Assembly (NCBI RefSeq): GCF_046292825.1
Contig: NZ_JBKBQG010000023.1
Location: 1 to 64,000 of the forward strand
Origin: Salinarimonas sp046292825
Lineage (GTDB): Bacteria; Pseudomonadota; Alphaproteobacteria; Rhizobiales; Beijerinckiaceae
Direction of reading: 5' to 3'
Length of the DNA: 64,000 nucleotides
A program made the translations under genes and the position numbers. This document shows positions 49,401 through 58,102 of the stretch, one piece after another. Numbering within the stretch: the first letter of the stretch is position 1; every line of letters starts with the position of its first letter. The notes under the pieces were generated by a model. The model was not told the DNA's origin and did not search any database. It saw nothing but the letters and a program-made list of their open reading frames with translations.

Positions 49401-49599
49401 GGCGGGCGCTGCGGCGCGCTTCTCGATGGGCCTCGTGATCTTCTCGGGCATCACCGTCGGGACGCTGTTCACCCTGTTCGTGGTGCCGACCGTCTACGTG
49501 CTCGTCTCGCGCAGGGAGCTCGCGCCGCAGACGCTGCCGGGCGACCCCGACGCCCCGCTGGAGGAAGGACCGCCGGCTGCGCCGCACCCCGCGACGTGA
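46495..49599 (+). CDS. RND multidrug efflux permease (AcrB/MexF-like)
   Basis: The protein has 1,034 residues, the usual length of the HAE1 group. The start SPSDVFIKRPVLSTVLGALV is typical. The proton-relay Asp pair is in GLVVDDAIIVVENVQRH and the Lys of helix ten in LITKHGILLVEF. The large loops contain the drug-binding porter domain. It exports toxic compounds with the coupled adaptor. No outer-membrane protein gene follows; a TolC-like partner must be encoded elsewhere. Confidence 0.95.
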   Translation: MSPSDVFIKRPVLSTVLGALVLLLGFQGLFSLQTRQYPQVDETVITITTVYPGAAADLIQGFVTAPIATAVATAENVDYVTTQSRPSASVVTVNMRLGSNPDAALTEIMSKVQEVRSRLPQDAQDPSIVKGTGMTFATMYLAVQNPQMTPTQVTEYIERVIRPRMSTIPGVAESQVLGGQKFAMRVWIDPVRLAARGLTAAEVRTAINASSFLAAPGRTRNELVTYAIAMDSTLQSPESFGALAISGSGDGVVRLRDVARIELAAESTDTIVEFDGRPGTFIGVFPTPGANPLDMAAAVVAELPAIQASLPEGMTMTLMYDSTEQIAASIREVFRTIVEATVIVALVILLFLGSFRSVAMPLVAIPLSLVGVLFVLFLMGYSINLLTLLAMVLAIGLVVDDAIIVVENVQRHIEEGMSPRGAAFVAMKELFTPIIAMMLTLVAVFTPLFFTGGLTGALFREFAVTLAGAVFISGIVALTISPMMAARVLKGGEPGRFQRAVDRSFTRLEGWYERRVAGSFRVKPVTILIVVVLTALTGWLFTKTSSELAPEEDVGALFAIVNAPAYATSDYTRRYVEEIRDRTQDLPELSASFSVVGFGGGTNSGIALWAFEDWAQRDRSQKEIQGDLQARIAPVDGVQAFVFSPPSLPGAGGGLPISLVLQTTGDPARVYEVAERIRQEAQASGRFIVVQNSMSYDTTQVVVSIDRDRAAALNVPPSQIGATLGLLVGGGAIGQFDRDSNSYDVIMQVPAEFRDNPERLGRFYLRSTTGDMVPLSAVVRIDTRAAPAAIEQFDQLNSATITALPLPGVSTGDGLALIEEIARPLLPDGFFVDYAAQSRLEVSEGNTIVIAFALAIVVIFLVLAAQFESFRDPFVILMSVPLSIFGVIVPLNLGLSTLNIYTQVGMITLIGLITKHGILLVEFANQMRRERGMTREEGMIAAARLRLRPILMTTAATAIGVVPLMTADGAGAAARFSMGLVIFSGITVGTLFTLFVVPTVYVLVSRRELAPQTLPGDPDAPLEEGPPAAPHPAT

Positions 49600-50096
49600 G
49601 CGGGGGAGGCCGAAAAAGAAAAGACCGCCCGGAGAGCCGAGCGGTCGACGAGGCCTTCATCGCGAAGTCGTCAGTGTCGGAGCACAGGGGCGCGTGCCGC
49701 CGATCCCGTCATGAAACCACGAAGCGGGGCGGCAGTGGGAGTCGGGGAGAATCCGATCCGCGTAATCCCGGATCGTCGGCGCGCGCCCGTCCTGGCGCCG
49801 CCCACCCGGTTCAATGAGCGATCGTGCGGCGCCTGTCGCGGGCGCGCGGCGGTCGCGGACACGATTCGTAAAGAAAGACGCCGCTCCCATTAACCGGACA
49901 TTTACGTTGATGGCCAAATGTCGAGGTGTCGGCGCATGCCCGCAACCGTGTCGTAACGGTCTGCCGGGGCGGGCGCGGTGCCGACGGGGAGGCGCTCGGG
50001 GCGTCGCCTCTCCCGTGGCCCTCGCAAGGGCCGCTCGACATGTCCCGGGGGGCCGTCGTCGCGAGGCCGGCGGCTCAGAGGACCGAGAGTGCGGCG
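49600..50096. other. 497-base intergenic region upstream of the PodJ-like gene
   Basis: No coding gene is supported here. The first part is GC-rich with short imperfect hairpins (GACCGC and GCGGTC arms near 49623-49651, no T-tract). The stretch 49860-49925 is clearly richer in A and T and contains the TTAA-N7-TTTA element. Promoters for the downstream gene probably lie there. Open frames across the region are shadows. Confidence 0.6.
49890..49904 (+). promoter_or_regulatory. Possible CtrA-binding box
   Basis: TTAA-CCGGACA-TTTA, followed by C, differs by one base from the CtrA consensus TTAA-N7-TTAAC. It lies about 190 bases before the start of the PodJ-like polarity gene, in the most AT-rich part of the intergenic region. 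PodJ in Caulobacter is a cell-cycle gene, so CtrA control is reasonable but unproven. Confidence 0.35.
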
Positions 50097-53000
50097 ATGC
50101 GGCAGAGCGTTCAACAGAGCTTCAATCTCGAGGGTTTGGACCCCGACGTCCGCGACGCCGCGCGCGAGGCCGCGCGCCGCGCCGGGATGAGCCTCGACGA
50201 ATGGTTGTCCGTCACGATCGCCGACCGCGCCGCGCGCGCCTATTCCGGCGAGACGCCGCGTCGCCGGGCCGCGCCCGCGAGCGGGGGCGCTTACGAGGAT
50301 CTCGACAGCGTCGCCTCGCGGCTCGGCCGCGTCACCCGCAATCCGCGCGCGTCCGCCGCCGCGGCGCCGGCCGGCGGCGGCCAGCCGCGCAGCATCGACC
50401 AGGTCATCGCGGCGCTCACAGCCGAGCAGGATCGTCGCGCCCGCGAGAGCGCCTCGAAGACGGCGGAGGCGCTCGATTCGGTCGCGCGCTGGATCGAGCG
50501 CGCCGAGGATCGCATGAGCGAGACGACGCGCACCGTCGCCGAGCGTCAGGACCGCACGGCGAACGTGCTCGGCGAGGCGCTCGGCTTGATGACGCGCCGG
50601 CTCGACGACATCGAGCGCAAGGTCGCCGAGGGCAACCCGGCCTCCGTCTCCGCGGCCCTGAAGGCGGTGGAGAAGCTCGAGCAGCACATCGCCCGCGCCG
50701 AGGCCGAGCGCCGCGCGGCCGGCGACGTCGCCAAGGAGAGCGAGACGCGGCTCGACGCCCGCCTCGCCGAGGCGCTCGCCGGCTTCGAGAGCCGCATCGC
50801 CGCGATCGGCGAGCGGATGGCGCCCGCCCCCTCCAATCCCGCCCCGTCCGTGCCCGGACGGCCCCTGGGCCGCCGCGGCCTCTCGGTGCGCGACGAGCTC
50901 GTCGGCGCGGTGGCCGAGATCCGCTCGCGTCAGGCCGAGCTCGAGGCGCCCGGCCTTGCCCGCGGCGCGCAGGAGCCGGCCGGCGCCCGAACCCATTCGG
51001 ACATCCTCGGCAGCCTGCGCGCCGACATCGCCAAGCTCGCCGGCCAGCTCGACACGCTCAAGCCGCGCGGCGAGGCGCCGGCCGCCGAGAGCGTGCGGGC
51101 CGAGATCGCGATGCTGCGCGATCGGGTCTCCGCGCTCGCCACGCGCGAGGAGATCGGCGCGCTCGAAGGCGTCCTGCGCGATCTCGCCCGCGAGGCCTCC
51201 CAGAGCCTCCTCCAGGCCAAGCTCGGCGTCGGCGCGCCCGATGCCGGGGCGATCGGCGCGACGCTCTCGCGGCTCGAGAGCGAGATGCGCCGCCTCTCCG
51301 ACGAGGTCGCGCGGGTCTCGCCGCACACGCTCGTGGGCGTCGTCGAGGAATTGTCGCACAAGATCGACCTCGTCGCCGATGCCGGCGTCGAGCCGCGCAT
51401 CGTGCAGGGGCTCGCCGATCAGCTCGCCGACCTGCGTGCGCTCCTCGCCGAGATCGCCGAGCCGAGCCGCGTCGACGGTCTCGCCGAGCAGGTCGCCGAA
51501 CTCACCGCCCAGGTCGCGCGCATCGCCCGCGCCCAGATCGACCCGATCGATTTCGCGGGCGTGCGCAGCGCGGTCGAGGAGATCCGCGGCAGCACGGCGC
51601 GGCGCGAGGCCGAGGAGGCCGCCGCTCGCGAGGCGGTCGCCGCCCGCGAGAGCGCGCTCGCCGCGCTCGTCGACCGTATCGAGGGCCTCGGCGAGAAGCT
51701 CGATTCGATCGCCGGGATGGTCTCGGGCTCCGACCTCGGCGCGCTCGCCCGCCAGATCGAGACGCTCTCGCGATCGGCGGCCCGCGTCGAGACGGGCGCG
51801 AGCGTCGACCTCTCCCCGCTCGCCGGCCAGATCGAGACGCTGGGCGCGCGCATCGACGCGCTCGCGGCGCGCGAGCCCGGCGCGCCCGACCTCTCCCCCG
51901 TCGCCCGCGAGATCGCCGCGCTCGAGGCGCGGCTCTCCGAATCGCTCTCGGGGAGCCTCTCCGAGCGTCTCTCGGAAGGCCTCTCGGCGCGCCTCTCGGC
52001 CTCGCTCGCGGCGCCCTCCGGCTCGGTCGCGCCCGCGGCCCTCGTCGCGCGGCTCGACGTGCTCGCCGAGAAGCTCGACGCGATGCGCGAGGCGCCCCCC
52101 GCCTCGCACGGGCTCGACATCGAGGGGCTGATGCGCCGGCTCGACCGGATCGACGAGAGCCTCGCGCGCCCGCGCGACCGCAGCGAATTCGAGCCGTTGG
52201 AGCAGATGCTCGGCAAGCTCGCCGAGAAGATCGACCGCGCCGGCAACGAGGACGGGCTCGAGGCGCTCGAGCGGCAGATCGGGGAGATCGCCGCACGCCT
52301 CGACCGCGAGGCCGCGCCCGATCCGGCGCTCGCGAGCCTCGAGCGCAGCATGAGCGCGCTGATGGCGCAGGTGGAGGGTCTCAAGGACGAGCTGCGCGAG
52401 CCGGCTGCACGCGCCGAGGACGATGACGAGGACGACGCCGCCCTCGCTCTGATCGAGCGCTCGCTCGGCGAGTTGAGGGCCGCGCAGAGCGACGCCGATC
52501 GCAAGAGCCGCGACACGCTGTCGGCCGTCCATACCACCTTGGAGGCGCTCGTCGGCCGTCTCGCCGGGCTCGAGCAGGCGCCGCGCGCCGACGGCGCGAA
52601 GGACGCGCGGCGTCCTCGCCCGAAGGCCGGCGCCGCCCCTGCAGAGCGGGGAGAGCCCGAGGCCGCACCCGCGCGCGAACTCGACCCGATCGAGCGCCTC
52701 GCGCGGCGCACGCAGGCGATCGCCGCTGGCGAGCCGATGGCGGCCGCGCCCGCTTCGCGCGCGCCGCGGCGCGAGGGCGCGGACGACCCGCTCGCGAGCC
52801 TCGACGACATCCTGCTCGAGCCGGGCTCCGGCCGCCCCGACGGCGGTCGCGGCTCGGCCGCCGCGAGCGACCTCGCGCGCCCGCGCAATCTCGGAGAGGA
52901 GGCGGAGCCGGGGGACATCAAGGCGAGCTTCATCGCCGCTGCCCGTCGCGCCGCCCAATCCGCCGCGGCCGAGGCCGCGGCCGCCGCCCGCAGCGAGCCG

Positions 53001-54206
53001 GAAAAGGCGATCGAGACCGGACGCGCCGCCCCCGCGAGCCTCGCCCAGCGCATGCGCGGCTTGATCGAGCGGCGCCGCAAGCCCCTTCTGATGGGGCTCG
53101 CCGCGATCGTGCTCGCGCTCGGCGCCCTGCAGATCGGCCGCGCCGTCGTCACGGCGCCCGAGGCGCCCGCCGAAATGGCCGAACCCGTCCGCGCCCCTGT
53201 CGAGGAGCGCCTCGCCGCCCCCGCGCCCGAGATCGCCGCTCCCGTCGCGACGACGGAGCCGAGCGTCACCGCGAGCGGACGGGCGCCGGATCCGGGTGCC
53301 GATCCGGAGGAAGACCTGTTCGTGCCCGAGACGACGGAGGCGCTCCCCGAACCCGGGCCGCGTGCGCCGACCTTCGCCATGGGCGGCGTCGCGGGACCGG
53401 CGGCCGTGATCCCCGCCGACGATCTCGTCCGCTCCGGCCCGGGCGGGATGTCGGGCATGGTGCTGCCGCCGCGGCGCGACGGCCTCGCGGCCGTGATCGG
53501 CGGCACGCCGACGATCGTCGCCGGCGTCGAGGTCCCCGCGAGCGTCGGCACGCAGCGGCTGCGCGAGGCCGCCCGCGACGGCGACCGGATCGCGCTCTAC
53601 GTCCTCGCCGAGCAGCTCTCCGCGGGGCGCGCCCTCCCGCGCGCCGCCGAGACGGCGGCGCGGCTGTTCGAGCGTGCCGCCGAGGCCGGGCTCGTGCCGG
53701 CGCAATATCGGATCGGCCAGATCCACGACAAGGGCATCGGGGTCGCCCGCGATCCGCAATCGGCCGAGATCTGGTACCGGCGCGCGGCGGAGAGCGGCAA
53801 CGTCACCGCCATGCACAACCTCGCCGTCCTCCTCGCCGAGGGCGTCGCGGGCACGCCGGATTATACCGGCGCGATCGGCTGGTTCCGCCGCGCGGCGGAG
53901 CACGGGGTGCGCGACAGCCAGTACAATCTCGCCGTCCTCCTCGCGCGGGGCCTCGGCACACCGCAGGATCTCGTGGCGTCCTATACCTGGTTCGCGATCG
54001 CCGCCGCGGGCGGCGATTCCGACGCGGCCGCCCGCAAGGAGGAGGTCGGCTTGCGCCTCGCGGAGGCCGATCGCCTCGCCGCCGACGCCGCCGCCGGCGT
54101 CTGGAGACCCGAAACGCCCGATCCGGCCGCGAACGAGGTTGCGATTCCGGCCGAGGGGTGGAACGATCGCTCCGCGGGCATCTCCTTGCGCGCATCCTTC
54201 GCCTGA
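50097..54206 (+). CDS. PodJ-like polar organising protein: coiled coils, one membrane helix, SEL1 repeats
   Basis: The protein has 1,369 residues. The start MRQSVQQSFNLEGLDPDVRD and the following RRAGMSLDEWL are typical of the family beginning. About residues 80-900 are Ala/Glu/Arg-rich helices predicted as coiled coils, with repeated segments like LARQIETL and LAGQIETL. One membrane helix is near 996-1016 (LLMGLAAIVLALGALQIG) after a basic RRRK. The periplasmic part has a disordered Pro-rich linker and three or four SEL1 repeats (about 1150-1320) with motifs such as AQYRIGQIHDKGIGV and AMHNLAVLLAEGV. PodJ-type proteins recruit factors to one cell pole; the role here is by homology. Confidence 0.88.
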   Translation: MRQSVQQSFNLEGLDPDVRDAAREAARRAGMSLDEWLSVTIADRAARAYSGETPRRRAAPASGGAYEDLDSVASRLGRVTRNPRASAAAAPAGGGQPRSIDQVIAALTAEQDRRARESASKTAEALDSVARWIERAEDRMSETTRTVAERQDRTANVLGEALGLMTRRLDDIERKVAEGNPASVSAALKAVEKLEQHIARAEAERRAAGDVAKESETRLDARLAEALAGFESRIAAIGERMAPAPSNPAPSVPGRPLGRRGLSVRDELVGAVAEIRSRQAELEAPGLARGAQEPAGARTHSDILGSLRADIAKLAGQLDTLKPRGEAPAAESVRAEIAMLRDRVSALATREEIGALEGVLRDLAREASQSLLQAKLGVGAPDAGAIGATLSRLESEMRRLSDEVARVSPHTLVGVVEELSHKIDLVADAGVEPRIVQGLADQLADLRALLAEIAEPSRVDGLAEQVAELTAQVARIARAQIDPIDFAGVRSAVEEIRGSTARREAEEAAAREAVAARESALAALVDRIEGLGEKLDSIAGMVSGSDLGALARQIETLSRSAARVETGASVDLSPLAGQIETLGARIDALAAREPGAPDLSPVAREIAALEARLSESLSGSLSERLSEGLSARLSASLAAPSGSVAPAALVARLDVLAEKLDAMREAPPASHGLDIEGLMRRLDRIDESLARPRDRSEFEPLEQMLGKLAEKIDRAGNEDGLEALERQIGEIAARLDREAAPDPALASLERSMSALMAQVEGLKDELREPAARAEDDDEDDAALALIERSLGELRAAQSDADRKSRDTLSAVHTTLEALVGRLAGLEQAPRADGAKDARRPRPKAGAAPAERGEPEAAPARELDPIERLARRTQAIAAGEPMAAAPASRAPRREGADDPLASLDDILLEPGSGRPDGGRGSAAASDLARPRNLGEEAEPGDIKASFIAAARRAAQSAAAEAAAAARSEPEKAIETGRAAPASLAQRMRGLIERRRKPLLMGLAAIVLALGALQIGRAVVTAPEAPAEMAEPVRAPVEERLAAPAPEIAAPVATTEPSVTASGRAPDPGADPEEDLFVPETTEALPEPGPRAPTFAMGGVAGPAAVIPADDLVRSGPGGMSGMVLPPRRDGLAAVIGGTPTIVAGVEVPASVGTQRLREAARDGDRIALYVLAEQLSAGRALPRAAETAARLFERAAEAGLVPAQYRIGQIHDKGIGVARDPQSAEIWYRRAAESGNVTAMHNLAVLLAEGVAGTPDYTGAIGWFRRAAEHGVRDSQYNLAVLLARGLGTPQDLVASYTWFAIAAAGGDSDAAARKEEVGLRLAEADRLAADAAAGVWRPETPDPAANEVAIPAEGWNDRSAGISLRASFA

Positions 54207-54338
54207 GCCCGTCGCCAGCGGCGGCGCGCCGCATCCTGACGGCCACGACATCGTCACCGGCGGGGGCTAATCCGATTCGCGCGGGCGGGAGACCGGCCGC
54301 GCGCGATCGTCGTTCGCCGCGTGTTCGAGGAAGGGCCC

Positions 54339-55265
54339 TTGTCGATCTATCTGCCCGTCGCCGAGATGTCGGTCAGCCTGTTCCTGATCCTGGGGCTGGG
54401 CGCCGCCGTCGGCTTCATTTCCGGGCTGTTCGGCATCGGCGGCGGCTTCCTGATGACGCCGCTGCTGATCTTCCTCGGCATTCCCCCCGCCGTGGCGGTG
54501 GCGACGCAGACCGCTCAGATCGTCGCGGCCTCGACCACGAGCGGTCTTTCGGCGCTGCGGCGACGGGCGCTCGATCTCAAGCTCGGGGCGGTTCTCGTCT
54601 GCGGCGGCCTCGTCGGGTCCGGGCTGGGCGTCCTCGCCTTCGCCGCCGTGCGCCGCGCGGGCCAGCTCGATTTGCTGATCGTGGTCTCGTACGTGACCCT
54701 GTTCACGGTGGTCGGCGGCCTGATGCTGCGCGAGAGCGTTCGCGAGCTCCTGCAATCGCGCAAGGGCAAGGTCCGCGTCCGGCGTCGCGCGGGCGAGCAC
54801 CCGGCCTATCTCGGGCTGCCCTTCCGCATGCGCTTCCACCGGTCGCAGCTCTACATGAGCATTCTGCCGCTTCTGGGGATCGCCTTCCTGATCGGCTTCG
54901 CGGGCGCGATGCTCGGCATCGGCGGCGGCTTCATCCTGGTGCCGGCGCTGCTCTACCTGTTCCGCGTGCCCACCGCCGTGGTCGTCGGCACGTCGCAATT
55001 CCAGATCCTGTGCACGACCTTCGCCGCCTTGGTGCTGCACGCGGTCTTCAACCAGGCGGTCGATCTCGTGCTCGCGCTCATGCTGATCGTCGGGGGCGTG
55101 TTCGGGGCCCAGTTCGGCGCGCGGGCGAGTGCGGGCCTGCGCGCGGACATGTTCCGCCTCCTGCTCGCGCTCCTCATCCTCGGGGTCGGCCTGCGCTTCG
55201 GGGTCGAGCTCGTCGTGCGCCCGGCCGAGCTGTTCTCGATCGTGGTGACCGGGGGCGGCCGATGA
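54339..55265 (+). CDS. TauE/SafE-family sulfite/organic-anion exporter (TSUP)
   Basis: The protein has 308 residues with about eight membrane helices. The two halves carry the conserved GLFGIGGGFLMTPLLIFLG and AMLGIGGGFILVPALLYLF, the internal duplication that marks TSUP exporters. The start is a TTG four bases after GAGGAAGGG; a GTG 18 bases upstream keeps the frame but lacks a signal. The TTG start gives LSIYLPVAEMSVS, which is the usual beginning of this subgroup. The stop overlaps the next start by ATGA, coupling it to the TIGR02186 protein. Confidence 0.9.
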   Translation: MSIYLPVAEMSVSLFLILGLGAAVGFISGLFGIGGGFLMTPLLIFLGIPPAVAVATQTAQIVAASTTSGLSALRRRALDLKLGAVLVCGGLVGSGLGVLAFAAVRRAGQLDLLIVVSYVTLFTVVGGLMLRESVRELLQSRKGKVRVRRRAGEHPAYLGLPFRMRFHRSQLYMSILPLLGIAFLIGFAGAMLGIGGGFILVPALLYLFRVPTAVVVGTSQFQILCTTFAALVLHAVFNQAVDLVLALMLIVGGVFGAQFGARASAGLRADMFRLLLALLILGVGLRFGVELVVRPAELFSIVVTGGGR

Positions 55266-56047
55266 TCGGTCTCCTGCGCCCGCTCCGTGTCTTCCTCGCG
55301 CTTCTCGCCGGTCTCCTCGCCGCGATCGGGACGGCGCGCGCCGAACAGCTCGTCACCTCCCTGTCGAGCCACCAGGTCCAGATCACCTCGACCTATGTCG
55401 GCACGCAGGTCGTGCTGTTCGGTGCCGTGCGCCGCGATGCCCAGACGATCGCGCGCTCGGGCGCCTACCACGCCGCCATCATCGTGCGCGGGCCGCCGCA
55501 GACCCTGACGGTCCGCCTGCGCGAGCGGCGCGGGCCGATCTGGATCAACGGCGAGCAGCAGAAATTCGCGCAGGTGCCCGCCTATTACGCGGTGCTCTCC
55601 TCCGCGCCGATCGAGGACATCACGACCCCGCCCGTGCGCGAGCGCCTGCGGCTCGGTCTGCGCGCGCTCGCCGAGAGCCCGGGCGAGACGGTCGAGCGCG
55701 AAGGCCGCGAGGCCGTGTTCCAGGAGGCTCTCGTGCGGCTGCGCGCCCGCGCGGGGCTCTATCGCGAGAACCCGCGCGGCGTCACATTCCTGCGCCCGGA
55801 CATCTTCCGCGCCGCGATTTCGGTGCCGGCGGACGCCCCGCCGGGGAGTTACGAGGTGGAGGTGCTGCTCTTCGCCGACGGCATCCTGCTCGCCCGCGAC
55901 ATCACCGCCTTCGAACTCGTCAAGACCGGCGTCGAGCAGCGGATCGCGGAGGCGGCGGAGACGCAGCCGCTCGCCTACGGCCTCGCCACGGGGATGCTCG
56001 CGATCTTCCTCGGCTGGCTCGCGAGCGTGGTGTTCCGGCGCGACTGA
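55262..56047 (+). CDS. TIGR02186-family exported protein, partner of the TSUP exporter
   Basis: The protein has 261 residues. An N-terminal signal sequence (LRVFLALLAGLLAAIGTARA) ends before EQLVTSLSSHQVQITSTYVG. A beta-rich periplasmic domain follows (GTQVVLFGAVRRD, RERRGPIWING), with one C-terminal membrane helix YGLATGMLAIFLGWLASVVF. This matches TIGR02186, a family encoded next to TauE/SafE exporters in alphaproteobacteria. The family role is unknown; stabilising or feeding the exporter is inference. Confidence 0.88.
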   Translation: MIGLLRPLRVFLALLAGLLAAIGTARAEQLVTSLSSHQVQITSTYVGTQVVLFGAVRRDAQTIARSGAYHAAIIVRGPPQTLTVRLRERRGPIWINGEQQKFAQVPAYYAVLSSAPIEDITTPPVRERLRLGLRALAESPGETVEREGREAVFQEALVRLRARAGLYRENPRGVTFLRPDIFRAAISVPADAPPGSYEVEVLLFADGILLARDITAFELVKTGVEQRIAEAAETQPLAYGLATGMLAIFLGWLASVVFRRD

Positions 56048-56153
56048 GCCTCGGGGCGGGGCGCGCAGGCGGGTTTTCGCGTCGCGCACCCTTGGACGCG
56101 GCACGCGGAGCCTCTAGCCTCGCAAGACCGGTCCCCGCCCGAGGAGATGCCCC

Positions 56154-57308
56154 GTGCCCGCCAATGCCGATGCCGTCGCCGCCTGGCTCGCCGAGCGCGA
56201 GCCCGACATGATCGCGCTCCTCGAAGAGGTCGTGAACATCGATTCGGGCTCCTACGACAAGCCGGGGGTCGACGCCGTCGTCGCGCGCTTCGCCCGCTTC
56301 TTTTCCGAGCACGGCATCGAGACGACGACGATCGCCAACGAACGCTTCGGCGACGCCTTGAAGGCCTTCGTGCCGGGCGGCGGCGGCGGCAACGAGCCGA
56401 TCGTGCTGATGGGCCATTGCGACACGGTCTTCCCCAAAGGCGAGGTCGCGCGCCGGCCGTTCCGCATCGAGGACGGGCGCGCCACCGGGCCGGGCGTCTG
56501 CGACATGAAGGCGGGGCTCGTCATGAACGCCTTCGTGCTCGCCGGCTGGCACGCCTGCGGCGGCGCGGCGCGTCCGCTTCTCGGCCTGTTCACGAGCGAC
56601 GAGGAGATCGGCTCGCCCGCCTGCCGGCCCCTGATCGAGGCGACGGCGCGGGAGGCGCGCGCCGTCCTGAATTCCGAGCCCGGCCGGCCCTCCGGCAACG
56701 TGGTGACCGGCCGCAAGGGCGGCGTCTTCATGGGGCTCGAGGTGACCGGCAAAGCCGCGCATTCGGGCGGCAATTTCGCGGAGGGCATCTCGGCGATCGG
56801 CGAGCTCGCCCACAAGATCGTGGCTCTGCACGCCCTCACCGATCTCGAGCGCGGCATCACGCTCAATGTCGGCCTCGTGCGCGGCGGGCAATCGGTCAAC
56901 ACGGTCGCGCCGCTCGCCGAGGCGGAGATCGACCTGCGCTACGTCACGCCCGATCAGCGCGCCGAGGCGATGGGCAAGATCGAGGCGATCGTCGCGCACG
57001 CCACCGTGCCGGGCGCGAGCGCGCGGCTGTGGATCAAGGGCGAGTTCTACCCGCTCGTCCAGGACGAGGGCTCGAAGGCTCTGTTCTCCGATTATGCCGA
57101 GGCCGCGCGGGAGGCGGGTCTCGCGGTCGCGGGCGAGTTCGCCGGCGGCTGCGCGGATTCCGGCTTCACCGCGAGCGTCGGCTGCCCGACCTTGTGCGCC
57201 GTCGGCCCCGTCGGCGGCAACGCCCATTCGCCGCAGGAATGGATGGCGGTCGACAGCATCGTGCCGCGCGCGCAGGCGATGGCGCGGACGGTGGCGCGGA
57301 TCGGGTGA
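56154..57308 (+). CDS. M20-family metallopeptidase (glutamate carboxypeptidase-like)
   Basis: The product has 384 residues. Zinc ligands are in LMGHCDTVFPKG (His), GVCDMKAGL (Asp) and FTSDEEIGSP, which holds the catalytic Glu pair. The lid domain starts near 180 (TGRKGGVFMGLEVTGKAAHS) and the NAHSPQEWMAV segment gives the final ligand. The layout fits the carboxypeptidase G2 group, which hydrolyses C-terminal glutamate or related bonds. No signal sequence was seen, so it is probably cytoplasmic. The GTG start has GAGGAG seven bases upstream. It converges with the paa regulator gene, 11 bases apart. Confidence 0.92.
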   Translation: MPANADAVAAWLAEREPDMIALLEEVVNIDSGSYDKPGVDAVVARFARFFSEHGIETTTIANERFGDALKAFVPGGGGGNEPIVLMGHCDTVFPKGEVARRPFRIEDGRATGPGVCDMKAGLVMNAFVLAGWHACGGAARPLLGLFTSDEEIGSPACRPLIEATAREARAVLNSEPGRPSGNVVTGRKGGVFMGLEVTGKAAHSGGNFAEGISAIGELAHKIVALHALTDLERGITLNVGLVRGGQSVNTVAPLAEAEIDLRYVTPDQRAEAMGKIEAIVAHATVPGASARLWIKGEFYPLVQDEGSKALFSDYAEAAREAGLAVAGEFAGGCADSGFTASVGCPTLCAVGPVGGNAHSPQEWMAVDSIVPRAQAMARTVARIG

Positions 57309-57319
57309 TCCGCCTCGCC

Positions 57320-57928
57320 TCACCGCACCGATTTCGCCCCCGTGAGGATCAGCTGCGTCGCGAGGTCGGCATATTCCTCCCGCGAGATCGGGCCGTCGGG
57401 GCGGAACCACATGTAGACCCAGTTCATCATGCCGAAGAGGGACATCGTCACCGGCATGAGATAGGGCCGCTCGCCGGAGAGCGCGGGGTTGACCGCGCGC
57501 AGGGTCGCGGCGAAGCGGCGCACGATCGCGCGCTCGACGTCGCGGATCACCTCCGCCTTGTCCTCGGGCAGGGTCGCCATGCCGGTGAGCTGCACCTTGT
57601 GGAGATCGTCCGAGTCCCGGTAATGGTCGAGCACGCAATGGACGAGCCGGCGTAGGCGCTCGTCGGCATCCGCGCCGTCGGCGGCACTCTCCTCCTCGAC
57701 CCGCGCGAGCGCCTCGTCGAGCACCTCGAGATGGCCGCGGATGATGTCGAAGACGAGCTCTTCCTTGTTCTGGTAGTAATGGTAGAGGAGCGCCTTCGAG
57801 ACGCCGCATTCGGCCGCGATCTGGGACATCGACGCGCGATCGACCCCGCGCTCGGCGAAGGCCGCCGCGGATCCGCGCAGGATCGCGTCGCGCTTGTCGT
57901 CGTAATCGTTCGCGCGGGTGCGCGCCAT
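57320..57928 (-). CDS. TetR-family regulator of phenylacetate genes (PaaR-like)
   Basis: The protein has 202 residues. The DNA-binding part has AFAERGVDRASMSQIAAECG and the recognition segment VSKALLYHYYQNKEELVF, close to PaaR-type regulators. The C-terminal domain contains LPEDKAEVIRDVERAIVRRF. It lies downstream of paaK in the same direction with a palindromic element between them. PaaR repressors are released by phenylacetyl-CoA. The likely operator at 60739 lies at the paaG/paaN divergent region, not next to the gene itself. Confidence 0.84.
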   Translation of the reverse strand: MARTRANDYDDKRDAILRGSAAAFAERGVDRASMSQIAAECGVSKALLYHYYQNKEELVFDIIRGHLEVLDEALARVEEESAADGADADERLRRLVHCVLDHYRDSDDLHKVQLTGMATLPEDKAEVIRDVERAIVRRFAATLRAVNPALSGERPYLMPVTMSLFGMMNWVYMWFRPDGPISREEYADLATQLILTGAKSVR

Positions 57929-57945
57929 GAGCTCAGCCCCCTTGA

Positions 57946-58090
57946 TCCCTCCCCGTAGGGGAGGGTGGCCTCGCGAGCGTCAGCGAGAGAGGTCGGGTGG
58001 GGCCCGACGCTTGCAGGATCGTCTCCAACCGGGCCCCACCCGGCCGCCGTCGCTGCGCTCCGGCGTCCGCCCTCCCCTCCGGGGAGGGAG
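57946..58090. repeat. Palindromic element between paaK and its regulator gene
   Basis: The left end is the CCCTCCCCGTAGGGGAGGG hairpin plus TGGCC, and the right end the variant CCCTCCCCTCCGGGGAGGG preceded by CGC. Inner arms GGTCGGGTGGGGCC and GGCCCCACCCGG pair near the middle. It lies between paaK (58103) and the TetR gene (ending its start at 57928), both on minus, and could act as an attenuator or transcript end. Confidence 0.85.
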
Positions 58091-58102
58091 GCTCGCGCAA
58101 CA

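Noticed and set aside
49614..49660. Possible terminator after the second RND permease
   Set aside because: The GACCGC/GCGGTC arms are short with a 12-base loop, and no T-run follows; the only A-run precedes the stem.
49902..54257. Minus-strand open frame of 1,451 codons opposite the PodJ-like gene
   Set aside because: No family motif; its Arg/Gly/Glu-rich translation mirrors the coiled-coil codons of the plus strand.
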